Positions 36,480 through 45,762 are shown, counted from the stretch's first letter. The stretch: DNA of 64,000 nt from Peptoniphilus equinus (GCF_027921445.1 NZ_CP115667.1:1645190-1709189), one strand, 5' to 3'. The notes: generated from the letters alone by a model not told the origin. Program-made: numbers and translations.

Positions 36480-38126
36480 TTATTTTGCTTCAGGTGAGTG
36501 AAGGGACTTTAAAAGTGGGTTATCAGACAAAATGAAAGATGGCTCTTCTTCAGGTGTTGCGTCAGCTTTCACTTCAGGTTGAGCTGCTTCTGCAGGAGCT
36601 TCCACTGTAGCGTCAGCCTTTGGAGCTTCAGGTGTTGCGTCAGTGACCTCAGCTTTTGGAGCTTCAGGAGCTGCTTCAGGTTGAGCTGCATCTACAGGTG
36701 CTTCAGCTGCCGGCTCAACAGCCTTATCGCCTGTTGCCACCGTGATGAGGAAAAATCCCGGTGTTGTGTTGTCGAACGCGACATCGTAACCGAGGTTTTC
36801 AGCTACAAAACGAAGTGGAACTAACGTACGACCGTTGGAAATTTCAGCAGCAACATCCAGGCTAACAGCCTTGCCGTCTACCATAGCTTCCGTTGAACCG
36901 ATAGTGAGCACAACTTCTTTACCGTCTTTAACAGCGGTAACTTTTTGAGCGGCTTCGTCCCAAGTTACTTCTGCACCGAGAGCTTCCAGCATACCGCGGA
37001 ACGGTACTAAAGTACGGTTGTCTTTCAACACAGGTTGTTGATCTGCAAAGACAACCGGTTCTTCGTTAACCATAACACTGAATACCGGTTCTGCAGGATC
37101 CATTGCCGGCATAAGCAGACCGAGAAGTTCATTCATAGTCATAGCTTTTACACTGGTAGGCAGTTCAACTTTAGCTGTCTCATCTTTCGTCATAACGTAA
37201 TTTTGAGTAAGATCCATAGCAAACTCATTATCAAATTTCACTGTAAAAGTGCCCTCTTGAGTGTACTTGTCATCTTCAAAAGTAGTGACAAATTTTACTT
37301 TAGAGCCTGTGAAGCTGGCTTTCACTTCTTCAACATTCTTTTTCACATCATCGATATTCATACCGTCAAAGGCAGTGGCAAGATTCAACTCTTTCATAGC
37401 TTCAGCAGGTACAATTTTACCAAGCACTTTTTCAATCTCAGGTACTACAGTTGGCCAGTTTTTAGCCACGGTGCCAAGAGAGTTCAATCCTTCGTCGATA
37501 AGTTGATCGGAAGTCGCTTCAAAGGTGAAGGTATTGCCATCCACTACCATATCCAACTTGGTTTCATAACCTTTAAGTGCCTTGTCGATAATGGCAAGAA
37601 GGTCTGCTTCAAATTCTGAAGAATTCAGGTAGTTAACCACATCGGCATCCACGCCGGCGGCACTGTCGTCGGTCTTAATGAGAATGTAGTCTTCTTCAAT
37701 ATCTTTAAGACCGTTCATACCTAAATTTTCAAAGAGGTCAAAATAGCTCTTTGCAATATAAATATCGGCGCCGTCTACAAACATATGCATATCAAACTTG
37801 TCAGGAATCATAGCAAGTTCTTCATCGGTAGCCGCCTCGCTCTTAGCAAGGGCTTTGAGACCGGTAAAGTCCACAACAACATTCATATCTACTTTGTCTT
37901 GACCTTCACTCACACCTTTGATTGTGTAAGGGATGGTCATATCGATGGTTTCGCCATTGTCATCTTTAACAGAGACTTTTGCTTCCATGGTGCCTTCTAC
38001 TTTAGTACCGGCCCATTTAGCAACATCTTGTGTCTTTGCAGTGTACGCAGCCATGTTGGTACTACACCCAACTAAGGTGAACACACACATCATCATCACA
38101 AGAAGTGCTGTTAATTTCTTTTTCAT
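36480..38126 (-). CDS. stalk-domain lipoprotein with Pro/Ala/Glu-rich tail
   Basis: A 548-residue lipoprotein with a signal peptide and lipobox LVGC (Cys 21). Residues about 30-350 form an unassigned extracellular region (VEGTMEAKVSVKDDNGETIDMTIPYTIKG) resembling lipoproteins with DUF6612-like folds. Residues about 355-465 carry a copper-amine-oxidase-N/stalk domain with two repeats ending TLVPFRGMLEALGAEVTWD and TLVPLRFVAENLGYDVAFD. From about 475 a low-complexity tail repeats PEAPKA, DATPE and AEAAQPE units. It is probably surface-exposed, with the tail as a spacer. Promoter: extended -10 TGATATAAT (core 38186-38191). Confidence 0.82.
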   Translation of the reverse strand: MKKKLTALLVMMMCVFTLVGCSTNMAAYTAKTQDVAKWAGTKVEGTMEAKVSVKDDNGETIDMTIPYTIKGVSEGQDKVDMNVVVDFTGLKALAKSEAATDEELAMIPDKFDMHMFVDGADIYIAKSYFDLFENLGMNGLKDIEEDYILIKTDDSAAGVDADVVNYLNSSEFEADLLAIIDKALKGYETKLDMVVDGNTFTFEATSDQLIDEGLNSLGTVAKNWPTVVPEIEKVLGKIVPAEAMKELNLATAFDGMNIDDVKKNVEEVKASFTGSKVKFVTTFEDDKYTQEGTFTVKFDNEFAMDLTQNYVMTKDETAKVELPTSVKAMTMNELLGLLMPAMDPAEPVFSVMVNEEPVVFADQQPVLKDNRTLVPFRGMLEALGAEVTWDEAAQKVTAVKDGKEVVLTIGSTEAMVDGKAVSLDVAAEISNGRTLVPLRFVAENLGYDVAFDNTTPGFFLITVATGDKAVEPAAEAPVDAAQPEAAPEAPKAEVTDATPEAPKADATVEAPAEAAQPEVKADATPEEEPSFILSDNPLLKSLHSPEAK

Positions 38127-38400
38127 AAGTATCCTCCTTTAGAAATCTTGTAAACATCTCGCTTTCGCAAAATATATACAATTGCATTATATCACAATCT
38201 CAATGCTCTTAAACCCCGATTAAAATTTTTAATATATCTGTAATATTCGAGTCTCCCATAGTTTTCCCGGCCGTGGCGAACAGCAGCTTTGAGATAAGAT
38301 AATGCTCAGACCTCTACAGACACCGATGAACATTGCCGCGTTGTTGCATGATCCCGCCTGAGATCAGTTACCCATCTTAGGGCATATCACGCAGATAGCA
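38127..38400. other. non-coding interval upstream of the lipoprotein gene
   Basis: It contains the lipoprotein promoter (minus strand, -10 at 38186-38191). The rest, to 38400, has no frame with a ribosome binding site that I can support. Confidence 0.4.
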
Positions 38401-38401
38401 T

Positions 38402-38430
38402 AAAACAAGCTCGGCACGTGCCGAGCTTGT
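38402..38430 (-). terminator. 26-bp perfect palindrome, probably a minus-strand terminator
   Basis: ACAAGCTCGGCAC / GTGCCGAGCTTGT is a perfect palindrome at 38405-38430. On the minus strand it is followed by TTTTA, as in an intrinsic terminator. No annotated gene ends here; the only candidate upstream is the 17-codon frame at 38565. Confidence 0.55.
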
Positions 38431-38511
38431 CATGTTGAGACTATGTGATTGTAGCATCGCATAATAGTTGCCTGACGCTGTCAGTACGCCTGCTACGTAA
38501 AACCTCAGTTT

Positions 38512-38565
38512 TCAAATCGTGGCGTCATTGCAAAGCCGATATGCGATGAGTTGCTGTGATGTCAT
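38512..38565 (-). CDS. possible 17-residue peptide or leader ORF
   Basis: On the minus strand, AAGAGGTGATTCCA is followed by ATG and 17 codons (begins MTSQQLIAYRL, ends NDATI) and a TGA. About 80 nt later comes the palindromic terminator at 38402-38430. A TATCAT -10-like element lies upstream near 38599. This could be a small transcript with a peptide, a small RNA, or the remains of a gene: the frame continues open for about 40 codons after the TGA. Confidence 0.3.
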   Translation of the reverse strand: MTSQQLIAYRLCNDATI

Positions 38566-38667
38566 TGGAATCACCTCTTAATTTACTGTGTTACCATGAT
38601 ACCCCAAAATTGTAAATTTAAACAGTGGGAAACTTTTCTTTATGGTACAATGAAATTCGGAGGTTTT

Positions 38668-39456
38668 ATGCAATTCTGTTCTCTATCCAGCGGTTCCTCC
38701 GGGAACTGCCAATTCATTGAATATAAAGATACCAAGATTCTTATCGATGCCGGTCACTCGGGCAAGAAGATCACAGCCTTGCTTCAGGAGATCGGTCAGG
38801 ACATTCGCGATATTGACGCCATTTTTGTCTCCCATGAGCACGTTGACCATGCGAAAGGCGTCGGTGTACTCGCCAAAAAATACGGGTTGAAAGTCTTTGC
38901 CACGATGGAAACAATTATGAGTATGGAGCCTATCACCAAACCGATTGCACACCACCAGGTTTATGCTTTTGAAAATGGTAAAGGGTTTGACTTTAAAGAT
39001 CTTCACATTCTGCCCATGCGCTCTTTTCACGATTGCACCAACGGCTCCATGTTTGTCATTGACGGTGATGTCAAAGTGAGCGTGGCCACCGACACCGGTC
39101 ACCTTAGCACCGAGCACCTGCAGCACATGGCGGGATCCAAACTCTACTATCTGGAAGCCAATCATGATCTGGATATGTTGATGCAGGGGTCTTATCCTTG
39201 GTCTCTAAAAACCCGCATTGCTTCAACCCACGGTCACTTATCCAACGATAGCGCTGCCAAGGTGCTTGAACAACTCCTTACTCGTCAAGGTGAGATCGTC
39301 ATGTTGTCCCACTTGTCTAAAGATAACAACACCGACACCTTGGCCATAGATACTGTTCGCAACCATCTGTTACGCGCATCTCTTCACGACGGGGTGGACT
39401 ACACTGTGGAAGTCTCCCCGAGAGACAGCGTAAAATTCCACCACCTGGGGAGGTAA
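38668..39456 (+). CDS. walJ: MBL-fold metallohydrolase, WalJ/YycJ family
   Basis: About 262 residues. A metallo-beta-lactamase fold with SSGSSGNCQFIEY at the start and the metal-binding motif SHEHVDHAKG, then SFHDCTNG, TDTGHLS and STHGHLSN. YycJ/WalJ proteins are putative nucleases linked to cell-wall and division control. I chose the ATG at 38668 because TTCGGAGGTTTT precedes it. An extended -10 (TGGTACAAT) lies about 20 bp upstream. It is first in a walJ-surE-lipase unit. Confidence 0.88.
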   Translation: MQFCSLSSGSSGNCQFIEYKDTKILIDAGHSGKKITALLQEIGQDIRDIDAIFVSHEHVDHAKGVGVLAKKYGLKVFATMETIMSMEPITKPIAHHQVYAFENGKGFDFKDLHILPMRSFHDCTNGSMFVIDGDVKVSVATDTGHLSTEHLQHMAGSKLYYLEANHDLDMLMQGSYPWSLKTRIASTHGHLSNDSAAKVLEQLLTRQGEIVMLSHLSKDNNTDTLAIDTVRNHLLRASLHDGVDYTVEVSPRDSVKFHHLGR

Positions 39457-39459
39457 AGG

Positions 39460-40203
39460 ATGAATATTTTAGTCACCAACGACGACGGTTACTTCGCGCC
39501 GGGACTTAAAGCCTTGGCCAAAGCACTCCATGACGCCGGCCACAATGTCACCGTGATGGCGCCTCATCAAGAAAATTCAGGCATGAGCCACTCCATTACA
39601 TTTCTTGAAGCACTCAAAGTCAGTCCCGTGACCATTGAAGGGTTGGACGTCATGGCCTATTCCGTTTCCGGCACGCCGGCAGACTGTGTCCGCGCCGCAG
39701 TCAATATTTTAAACCGCAAATTCGACTTTTGTTTTTCCGGTTGCAACAACGGCTACAACGCCGGCATGGACGTGCTCTACTCCGGCACGGTGTCCGCCGC
39801 TGTAGAAGCCAATCTTTTCAACATCAACGCCATTGCCGTGTCCACCGAATTCAAGAAAACCCATATGCACTACGACACCTCGGCCCGTGTGGCCCTGGAA
39901 GTCTTTGACAAAATCAAGGACACGTTGGAGCCGGTACAGGTGGTAAATATCAATGTCCCTTCCATGGAATATGAAAAGCTCTCCGGCATCCGTGCGGCGA
40001 AACTAGGCGGTGTAATTCAAGATCACTTTGATGCCGAACCTCAAGGTGACGGCTTCAACATTCACCTGATGCGGCGAGACACGCAGACCTATGAAAAAGG
40101 CACGGATCGCTATCTGCTCCAATCCGGCTATGCCACCGTAACCCCACTAGTCTATGACTTTAATAATCCGGCGCTGCTACACCGCCTCAGAGACAATTTA
40201 TGA
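39460..40203 (+). CDS. surE: 5'/3'-nucleotidase SurE
   Basis: A 247-residue SurE phosphatase beginning NILVTNDDGYFAPGLKALAKAL, with the metal-binding DD of TNDDG, the SGxPADC segment (SVSGTPADCVRAAVN) and GCNNGYNAGMDVLYSGTVSAA. It dephosphorylates nucleoside monophosphates in a divalent-metal-dependent way. It starts 3 bp after the walJ stop, with GGAGGTAAAGG as its ribosome binding site. Confidence 0.96.
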   Translation: MNILVTNDDGYFAPGLKALAKALHDAGHNVTVMAPHQENSGMSHSITFLEALKVSPVTIEGLDVMAYSVSGTPADCVRAAVNILNRKFDFCFSGCNNGYNAGMDVLYSGTVSAAVEANLFNINAIAVSTEFKKTHMHYDTSARVALEVFDKIKDTLEPVQVVNINVPSMEYEKLSGIRAAKLGGVIQDHFDAEPQGDGFNIHLMRRDTQTYEKGTDRYLLQSGYATVTPLVYDFNNPALLHRLRDNL

Positions 40204-41108
40204 TGGAACACATTTACTATCCTTCCAGCAACGGGGAAGACACCGTCCACGGTATTCTGTGGCCGGTTGAACACCCTCGATACTGCGTACAAATCATTCA
40301 CGGTATGCAAGAGCACATCGGCCGTTACCATGACTTGGCAAAATTTTTAAATAAGCACGGCGTTTATGTGGCAGGGGAGGATCACCTGGGCCACGGCCAC
40401 ACGGCACGGGACAAGGCCCATTTAGGCGACTTCGGACGCGGGGATACCGTGACCTATGTGTTAAAGGACATTCGCACACTGCACAACCGCCTTCGAGCTC
40501 TGGACGTGCCGGTGTACTTCCTCGGTCACTCCATGGGGTCTTTTATCCTGCGTTACTATCTGTCCATGACCAAGGTGGATCGGGCCGTGATTATGGGGAC
40601 AGGCAACACGCCATCGTCTCTGGCCTCCCTGTTGGTCTTCTTGGCACGCATGGATGGTCGTCTGCACGGCAGCAGCCACCGAAGCGCCTTTTTGCAAAAA
40701 CTCACCACAGGTAACCTCATCACGCATGCCGATGAGGGCAGTTGGCTTTCCTATAATGAAGCAAATGTCAAAGCTTACTATGCTGATCCTTTAAACGCAC
40801 AAGCTTTTGCGCCAAGCGGCTACATCTTTTTAGGCAAGCTCCTCGATGCCATTGCAAAGCCGCAGTGCTACACGCAGACAAAAGGCTCGGAGCTCCTTCT
40901 CATTTCGGGGGCTGACGATCCGTTAAACGCGAACGATGCCGTAAAACACGTCTATGATAACTACCTAAAGGCCGGTGTCACCGCCGAGATGGTCTTAATG
41001 GCACATATGCGTCACGAAGTCTTGAACGAAGACGGACGGGAAGAGGTAAAAAAAAGACTCCTTCATTTTTTCGACGAAGGAGTCCGCACATCCACAGAAT
41101 CACTATAA
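40200..41108 (+). CDS. alpha/beta hydrolase, serine aminopeptidase S33/monoacylglycerol-lipase type
   Basis: A 302-residue alpha/beta hydrolase with the nucleophile elbow GHSMGS (Ser about 108), the N-terminal HGMQEHIGRY motif typical of lysophospholipase/monoglyceride-lipase (Hydrolase_4) proteins, the acid Asp in SGADDPLN, and a C-terminal His in MRHEVLNE. It is probably a cytosolic esterase or lipase; the substrate is unknown. Its ATG overlaps the surE stop by 4 bp. Confidence 0.88.
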   Translation: MMEHIYYPSSNGEDTVHGILWPVEHPRYCVQIIHGMQEHIGRYHDLAKFLNKHGVYVAGEDHLGHGHTARDKAHLGDFGRGDTVTYVLKDIRTLHNRLRALDVPVYFLGHSMGSFILRYYLSMTKVDRAVIMGTGNTPSSLASLLVFLARMDGRLHGSSHRSAFLQKLTTGNLITHADEGSWLSYNEANVKAYYADPLNAQAFAPSGYIFLGKLLDAIAKPQCYTQTKGSELLLISGADDPLNANDAVKHVYDNYLKAGVTAEMVLMAHMRHEVLNEDGREEVKKRLLHFFDEGVRTSTESL

Positions 41109-41130
41109 AGAAGCTTCGGCTTCTTTTTTT
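41108..41130 (+). terminator. terminator after the walJ-surE-hydrolase unit
   Basis: A 7-bp stem AAGAAGC / GCTTCTT capped by a TTCG tetraloop and followed by TTTTT. It lies in the short gap before the convergent lyase gene. Confidence 0.9.
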
Positions 41131-42136
41131 ATGCCTGCAAATCCCTTGCCAGACTCTCAATTTCCTCCGGCTTGGTGCGATAAGTGGTAACAAAACGTAG
41201 GACACGTTCTGTCTCATTAAGCGGCATGACTTCAAACAGGTTGTTGACTTTCAGCGCATCGATTTTATCTGCCGGATATCGAATAAAAATTTGATTGGAT
41301 ACCGGCGGCATATAAAAAGTTACCCTGTTTTGGATCGCTTTCGCGAGATCCATCGCAGCTTGGTGCGCCCGCCGTCCCAACTCGTAATAGAGTCCATTGT
41401 CAAAAAGCGCCTCGAACTGCGCACCAAGGAGAAAGCCCTTGGCCATGACAGCTCCGCGCTGTTTCATATAGTGACGTAGGCCTGCTTTGAGACGCTCTTC
41501 TTTTACCACAACCGCTTCACCGAAGAGTGCACCGTTTTTCGTACCGCCTAAGGTGAACATATCACAGACCCTCGGCAAGTCACCTATACCCACATTGCTT
41601 GCCGCAAGACCTGCCGCCATGCGTGCACCGTCTATAAACAGATAGAGTCCGGCTTTCGTCGTCACATCATAAAGGCGTTCCAGTTCCTGAAGCTGATAGA
41701 CCGTCCCCAGCTCTGTCGTCTGAGAAATATAAACCACACGCGGTACAATATGATGCTCTTCGGTGAGCTCCGCAATTTTTTTCTCCAGCAGCGCCGCTGT
41801 AAGCTTGCCGTCCTCCGTATCAATACCTTCGATTTTATGGGCCGTCGCTTCAATGGAACCGGCTTCATGGGCGTTAATATGTCCTGTTCGAGCTGCAATG
41901 ATCCCCTCATAACCTCTCAGGCTCGAGGTCAAGGCAATGATGTTTGCCATCGTGCCGCCGCTGACGAATTCAACTGCCACAGACTCATCGTCCACTTCTT
42001 TACGAATGAGTGCTTTCGCCTGAGCCGTATAGATGTCATAGCCGTAGCCGTAATGTCCGCACTTCTCAATGGTTTGAAGTTTTTCCAAAACTGCCTTGTG
42101 TCCAATATCGTTATAATCGTTTAAAAAAATGTTCAT
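41129..42136 (-). CDS. threonine aldolase-like beta-eliminating lyase (PLP)
   Basis: About 335 residues, PLP fold type I, with EFVSGGTMANIIALTSSLRGYE, the HINAHEAGSIEATAHKI segment, FIDGARMAAGLAAS, and the PLP-lysine in MFTLGGTKNGALFGEAVV. It most resembles low-specificity threonine aldolases (threonine to glycine and acetaldehyde) within the beta-eliminating lyase family; the exact substrate is uncertain. I chose the ATG at 42136, which GGGGTGGTGGCAA precedes. It is monocistronic. Confidence 0.88.
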   Translation of the reverse strand: MNIFLNDYNDIGHKAVLEKLQTIEKCGHYGYGYDIYTAQAKALIRKEVDDESVAVEFVSGGTMANIIALTSSLRGYEGIIAARTGHINAHEAGSIEATAHKIEGIDTEDGKLTAALLEKKIAELTEEHHIVPRVVYISQTTELGTVYQLQELERLYDVTTKAGLYLFIDGARMAAGLAASNVGIGDLPRVCDMFTLGGTKNGALFGEAVVVKEERLKAGLRHYMKQRGAVMAKGFLLGAQFEALFDNGLYYELGRRAHQAAMDLAKAIQNRVTFYMPPVSNQIFIRYPADKIDALKVNNLFEVMPLNETERVLRFVTTYRTKPEEIESLARDLQA

Positions 42137-42269
42137 TTGCCACCACCCCTTGCTTTGTTTACGTACCATTATACCTTATTTCCTTCATAGAGAGAAAGCG
42201 ATTTCTCCCTTAATGCTAAAGTCTTTCTTTCTTGCTATAATAAACACACTATGATTTACGAGGTGAATG

Positions 42270-43355
42270 ATGAAACAACAACACGGCGCCAATATTTTTG
42301 AACTGGCACGACATTACGGCTTTAGTGAGGATCAGATCCTGGATTTTTCTTCCAACATCAACCCCTTGGGGCCCAGCCCTAAAGCCTTGAGTGCACTGAG
42401 AGACAACCTTAATCTTTGCACGACCTATCCGGATCCGGAGTACACCGATTTAAAAGCTGCCATTCGAAAGTATAGCCATTACAGCGGCCCCGTTCTGCTC
42501 GGCGCAGGGACCACCGAACTCTTTCACAGTTACATTCAGGCGCTGCATCCGAAACACGGCGCTATTCTCGAGCCTTGCTACTCGGAATACGCGCGGGAAC
42601 TCACCATGGCAGGCGCCACGGTACACCGGTACTTTTTACACGAAGAGGAACACTATGCCCTCAACATGGATGACTTTCTCACCTTTGTAACGCAGGAATC
42701 CATCGACACCGTCATCTTTGCCAATCCTAATAACCCCACAGGTACACTGGTAAGTCCTACAGCTCTGGAAGCCCTCCTGCAAACCGGCTGTCACGTCCTG
42801 ATTGATGAAACCTACATTGAATTCACCGATGTCAACACCACTTCAGCCATCCCTCTGTTGGCTCGCTACGACAACCTCTTTATTACCCGCTCCACCTCCA
42901 AGTTTTTTGCGACACCGGGCATTCGTCTGGGTTACGGTCTGACGGCAAACACTGAACTATATCATGCTCTGGATAGTGCGACCATGCTGTGGAATATCAA
43001 CATCTATGCCGCTTTTTTAGCGACCCATATGTTCGCTGACACCGCTTATCACGACGCCGTGTATGCACACATAAAAAAAGAGCGCACACTGGCGCTTAAA
43101 AATCTTGCCGACATAACACAGCTCACCTGCTATCCCTCGTTCGGCAATTTCATTCTCTGTAAAATCGAAAACGAACGTACCGCCAAAGACCTGCGGGACG
43201 CTTTATTACAAAATGCCGTGGTCATTCGAGACTGTGCCGATTTTAAAGGCCTCACGCCTTACCACTTCCGCTTCTGTGTGCTACATGCAGAGCAAAATGC
43301 AGCCCTTATCCGTCACATATCCGCTTTTTTTAAAAACTCGATAAGCATTTTGTAA
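42270..43355 (+). CDS. class I/II aminotransferase, HisC/CobD-like
   Basis: About 361 residues. It begins KQQHGANIFELARHYGFSEDQILDFSSNINPLGPSP, which is close to threonine-phosphate decarboxylase (CobD) and histidinol-phosphate aminotransferase. The PLP-lysine lies in FITRSTSKFFATPGIRLGYG; FANPNNPTG and DETYIEF are also present. No cobalamin or histidine genes lie nearby, so the reaction is undecided. The ATG at 42270 is better spaced from CGAGGTG than the one at 42267. The 3' end overlaps the convergent hydrolase by 43 bp. Confidence 0.85.
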   Translation: MKQQHGANIFELARHYGFSEDQILDFSSNINPLGPSPKALSALRDNLNLCTTYPDPEYTDLKAAIRKYSHYSGPVLLGAGTTELFHSYIQALHPKHGAILEPCYSEYARELTMAGATVHRYFLHEEEHYALNMDDFLTFVTQESIDTVIFANPNNPTGTLVSPTALEALLQTGCHVLIDETYIEFTDVNTTSAIPLLARYDNLFITRSTSKFFATPGIRLGYGLTANTELYHALDSATMLWNINIYAAFLATHMFADTAYHDAVYAHIKKERTLALKNLADITQLTCYPSFGNFILCKIENERTAKDLRDALLQNAVVIRDCADFKGLTPYHFRFCVLHAEQNAALIRHISAFFKNSISIL

Positions 43356-44125
43356 ATACCGTCTTCGTCATCAATCATCAGTGCATGTGCCCCGTGATGA
43401 AAGACCACCAACTTAGAATTGGTAAAGAAGTGATGGTTTTTTTGAGCTTCAGTGATGTGAATGACATGATCCTCATCACCATGAAGGATGAGCACACGAC
43501 CGTCCCGTCTTCCGCTATACCGATACGTTCGCAGTGCATCTAAAATGCTGTCCATGCCCCGCACCTGTAGGGCGCTCTCCAAGTTCCGTTGATAGATGGC
43601 TGCTTCAGGACGCTTGCCATAGACCAGAGTCGCAAGAGTATTGTCCACGGCCATGCGTTTGAAATCCATGACGCCGAAAGGGTTAAAATACAAGCCTCCC
43701 ACGGCCTGAGTAAACTGAAAAAGGCGATAGGTCCCCTCATACAAGCCCATGTCATCAATAGACCCGACAAAAGGTGCACTCAGAAGGATCGTGCTCTCAA
43801 TACCCATTTGTACACTCAGTTCCATGGCTACCACACCGCCCAAAGACCATCCAAGGACTGCCACAGGCTGCACTTGAAGGTAGTTTAACATCGCTTTAAG
43901 ATCCGCCGCAAAATCCGCCATGTGGGTGATGGGATGATGACAACTGCTCTCTCCAAACCCTCGAAGATCCGGTGCAATAATGCGATAGGTCCCTTTGAGC
44001 CGGTCGATGAGCTCCGTGAAAAACACGGAGGATGAGAAATTGCCGTGGATCAGAACTAAAACCGGTCCGGCTCCCACATCGTTATAATAAATTTGTTCAT
44101 CTGAAATCGTGATAAAGTTTCCCAT
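43313..44125 (-). CDS. alpha/beta hydrolase
   Basis: A 270-residue alpha/beta hydrolase with the oxyanion HG (LIHGNFSSSVFF), DLRGFGES, nucleophile elbow GWSLGG (Ser about 95), the acid in HGDEDHVI and a late His (HHGAHALMIDD). It is probably a cytosolic esterase; the substrate is unknown. The last 43 bp overlap, tail to tail, with the aminotransferase gene, and no terminator lies between them. Confidence 0.88.
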   Translation of the reverse strand: MGNFITISDEQIYYNDVGAGPVLVLIHGNFSSSVFFTELIDRLKGTYRIIAPDLRGFGESSCHHPITHMADFAADLKAMLNYLQVQPVAVLGWSLGGVVAMELSVQMGIESTILLSAPFVGSIDDMGLYEGTYRLFQFTQAVGGLYFNPFGVMDFKRMAVDNTLATLVYGKRPEAAIYQRNLESALQVRGMDSILDALRTYRYSGRRDGRVLILHGDEDHVIHITEAQKNHHFFTNSKLVVFHHGAHALMIDDEDGIYKMLIEFLKKADM

Positions 44126-44193
44126 ACGTTCTTTATACCCTCAGGATTGCTCCGGACTACCCCTTTGATTATAATGGACACGAGGAGGTTTTT

Positions 44194-45747
44194 ATGGAAC
44201 ACGTTACTTTTACTACACTGCCATCCCATGTGACCCTGCAGCCCGACGGTGATTTACAGATTATACGCGCCGAGCTCACTCGAGATTTAAGCATTGCAAT
44301 GGATGTCGTGAACCTTGGCACAAAACCCATCATGAATGTGGTGTTCGCCGTCACATACTTTAATGAAAACAGCGTCGCCCTCTTTGATGGCACGGCCTTC
44401 GTTTACACAGTGAAAACTTCCGGCATCACGCCAAAAACCGTCTATTATATCCCGCCAATTACCATTGACAAACGTTTTAACGACGCTCGCGCCATCACCG
44501 TTGCTCTCAAAGAGTACAGCGACGATGCCGGCAAAGTGCATACTACCGATCCGACGTTAGCCATCACCTATGAACTGGATCTCATTATGCCCTCAAAGCA
44601 AATTAAAATCAACAAACTCTTGGGTCCCGACATCATTCAATACGGCCGCAACTTAGGTGAGCACTGGAAGTGCGTCTGCGGCACAGTCAATGACAAAGGC
44701 GTGGAAACTTGTCGCTTTTGCGAGAGAAATAAATACTTTATCCTGAATAATCTTACCGAACCTCTTATCAACCAAAAACTCCTCTCCGTCCTTTCTCAGA
44801 CAGTCAACTATTCAAAAGAGGGGAAGGAAGCTCTGGAAAAACACCTCACTGCCTCTTACGCTTCAAAACGTGCCCCCACCTCAGATCACTTGGCTCAAGT
44901 ACGCGTCAACGAAACCTTGCCGTCAAAATCCAAAAAATTTCCGTGGCTGAAGTCGACGCTGATCTGCGCGACAGCTCTGGTGATTGCCGTTATAGGTTTA
45001 ACCGCAATGAAAGGTCATTTCCGTCAAAGCGGTCTCGACCATGCAGAGACTCTTATTAAAGAAGGCAACTATCAAGAAGCTCTGGACCTGTTGGAAACCC
45101 TTCCGTCTTCCGAGGGTGCCGACCGAAAGCCTCTAGTTCAGACAGCGACGCGTTTGATTCAGTCGGAGCAAGCTTTCGAAGCCGGACGCACCGCCTTAGA
45201 GAGCAAAGAATATTTAGTAGCCTTAAATGCATTTAAAAATGTCATGGAGCAGGACGTCCATTTTAAAACCTCTCAGACCCTTATCTCTCAAGCGGAAAAT
45301 GAGATCGTGGCAATGGCTCAAGACGCTGTGGCCGCAGAGAATATGGATGAGGCGAAAACCTTATTAAACGCTTTACTCGATGTGCTACCGGAGTCTGCCA
45401 AGGCTACCGCCCTGTTAGATACCATTGAAAGCCATGCCACCACCGGTGACGCCCAATCTCCTGACGGCAACGAAGCCGCAAGCTATGAAACAACACGAGC
45501 TGATATGAGCCGCACCGCTAAAAACTTGCTCTACACCTACCAGGTCGTCCAGGCACAAAAAGCCAACCTTCGTATCAGTCCTTCCATTGACGCCGCAGTT
45601 CTGGATGAAGTGGACAAAGGCACCAATATTTACATCAAAAGCACTAAAATCGAAGGTATTGAACGGATCTGGTGTGAAGTTGTCGTGGAAACTACCGAGG
45701 GTGAAATCTTAGAAGGCTGGCTCTCCAACAAAGTCTTCTCTGAATAA
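44194..45747 (+). CDS. membrane protein with zinc ribbon, TPR-like repeats and SH3-like C-terminus
   Basis: A 517-residue protein that I do not assign to a named family. Order: a beta-rich N-terminal domain (1-140); a zinc ribbon with four Cys (WKCVCGTVNDKGVETCRFCER, about 166-186); a basic stretch; one membrane helix (about 252-270, STLICATALVIAVIGLTAM); TPR-like helical repeats (about 280-410, EGNYQEALDLLETLP); and a C-terminal bacterial SH3-like domain (YQVVQAQKANLRISPSIDAAVLDEVDKG). The zinc ribbon would be cytosolic and the TPR/SH3 part outside, suggesting an envelope-binding sensor or scaffold (inference). Ribosome binding site GAGGAGG. Confidence 0.8.
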   Translation: MEHVTFTTLPSHVTLQPDGDLQIIRAELTRDLSIAMDVVNLGTKPIMNVVFAVTYFNENSVALFDGTAFVYTVKTSGITPKTVYYIPPITIDKRFNDARAITVALKEYSDDAGKVHTTDPTLAITYELDLIMPSKQIKINKLLGPDIIQYGRNLGEHWKCVCGTVNDKGVETCRFCERNKYFILNNLTEPLINQKLLSVLSQTVNYSKEGKEALEKHLTASYASKRAPTSDHLAQVRVNETLPSKSKKFPWLKSTLICATALVIAVIGLTAMKGHFRQSGLDHAETLIKEGNYQEALDLLETLPSSEGADRKPLVQTATRLIQSEQAFEAGRTALESKEYLVALNAFKNVMEQDVHFKTSQTLISQAENEIVAMAQDAVAAENMDEAKTLLNALLDVLPESAKATALLDTIESHATTGDAQSPDGNEAASYETTRADMSRTAKNLLYTYQVVQAQKANLRISPSIDAAVLDEVDKGTNIYIKSTKIEGIERIWCEVVVETTEGEILEGWLSNKVFSE

Positions 45748-45762
45748 AATACATGTCTAACA

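Noticed and set aside
38405..38430. parS or operator palindrome
   Set aside because: It lacks the CCACGTGG core, and the T run on the minus strand makes a terminator simpler.
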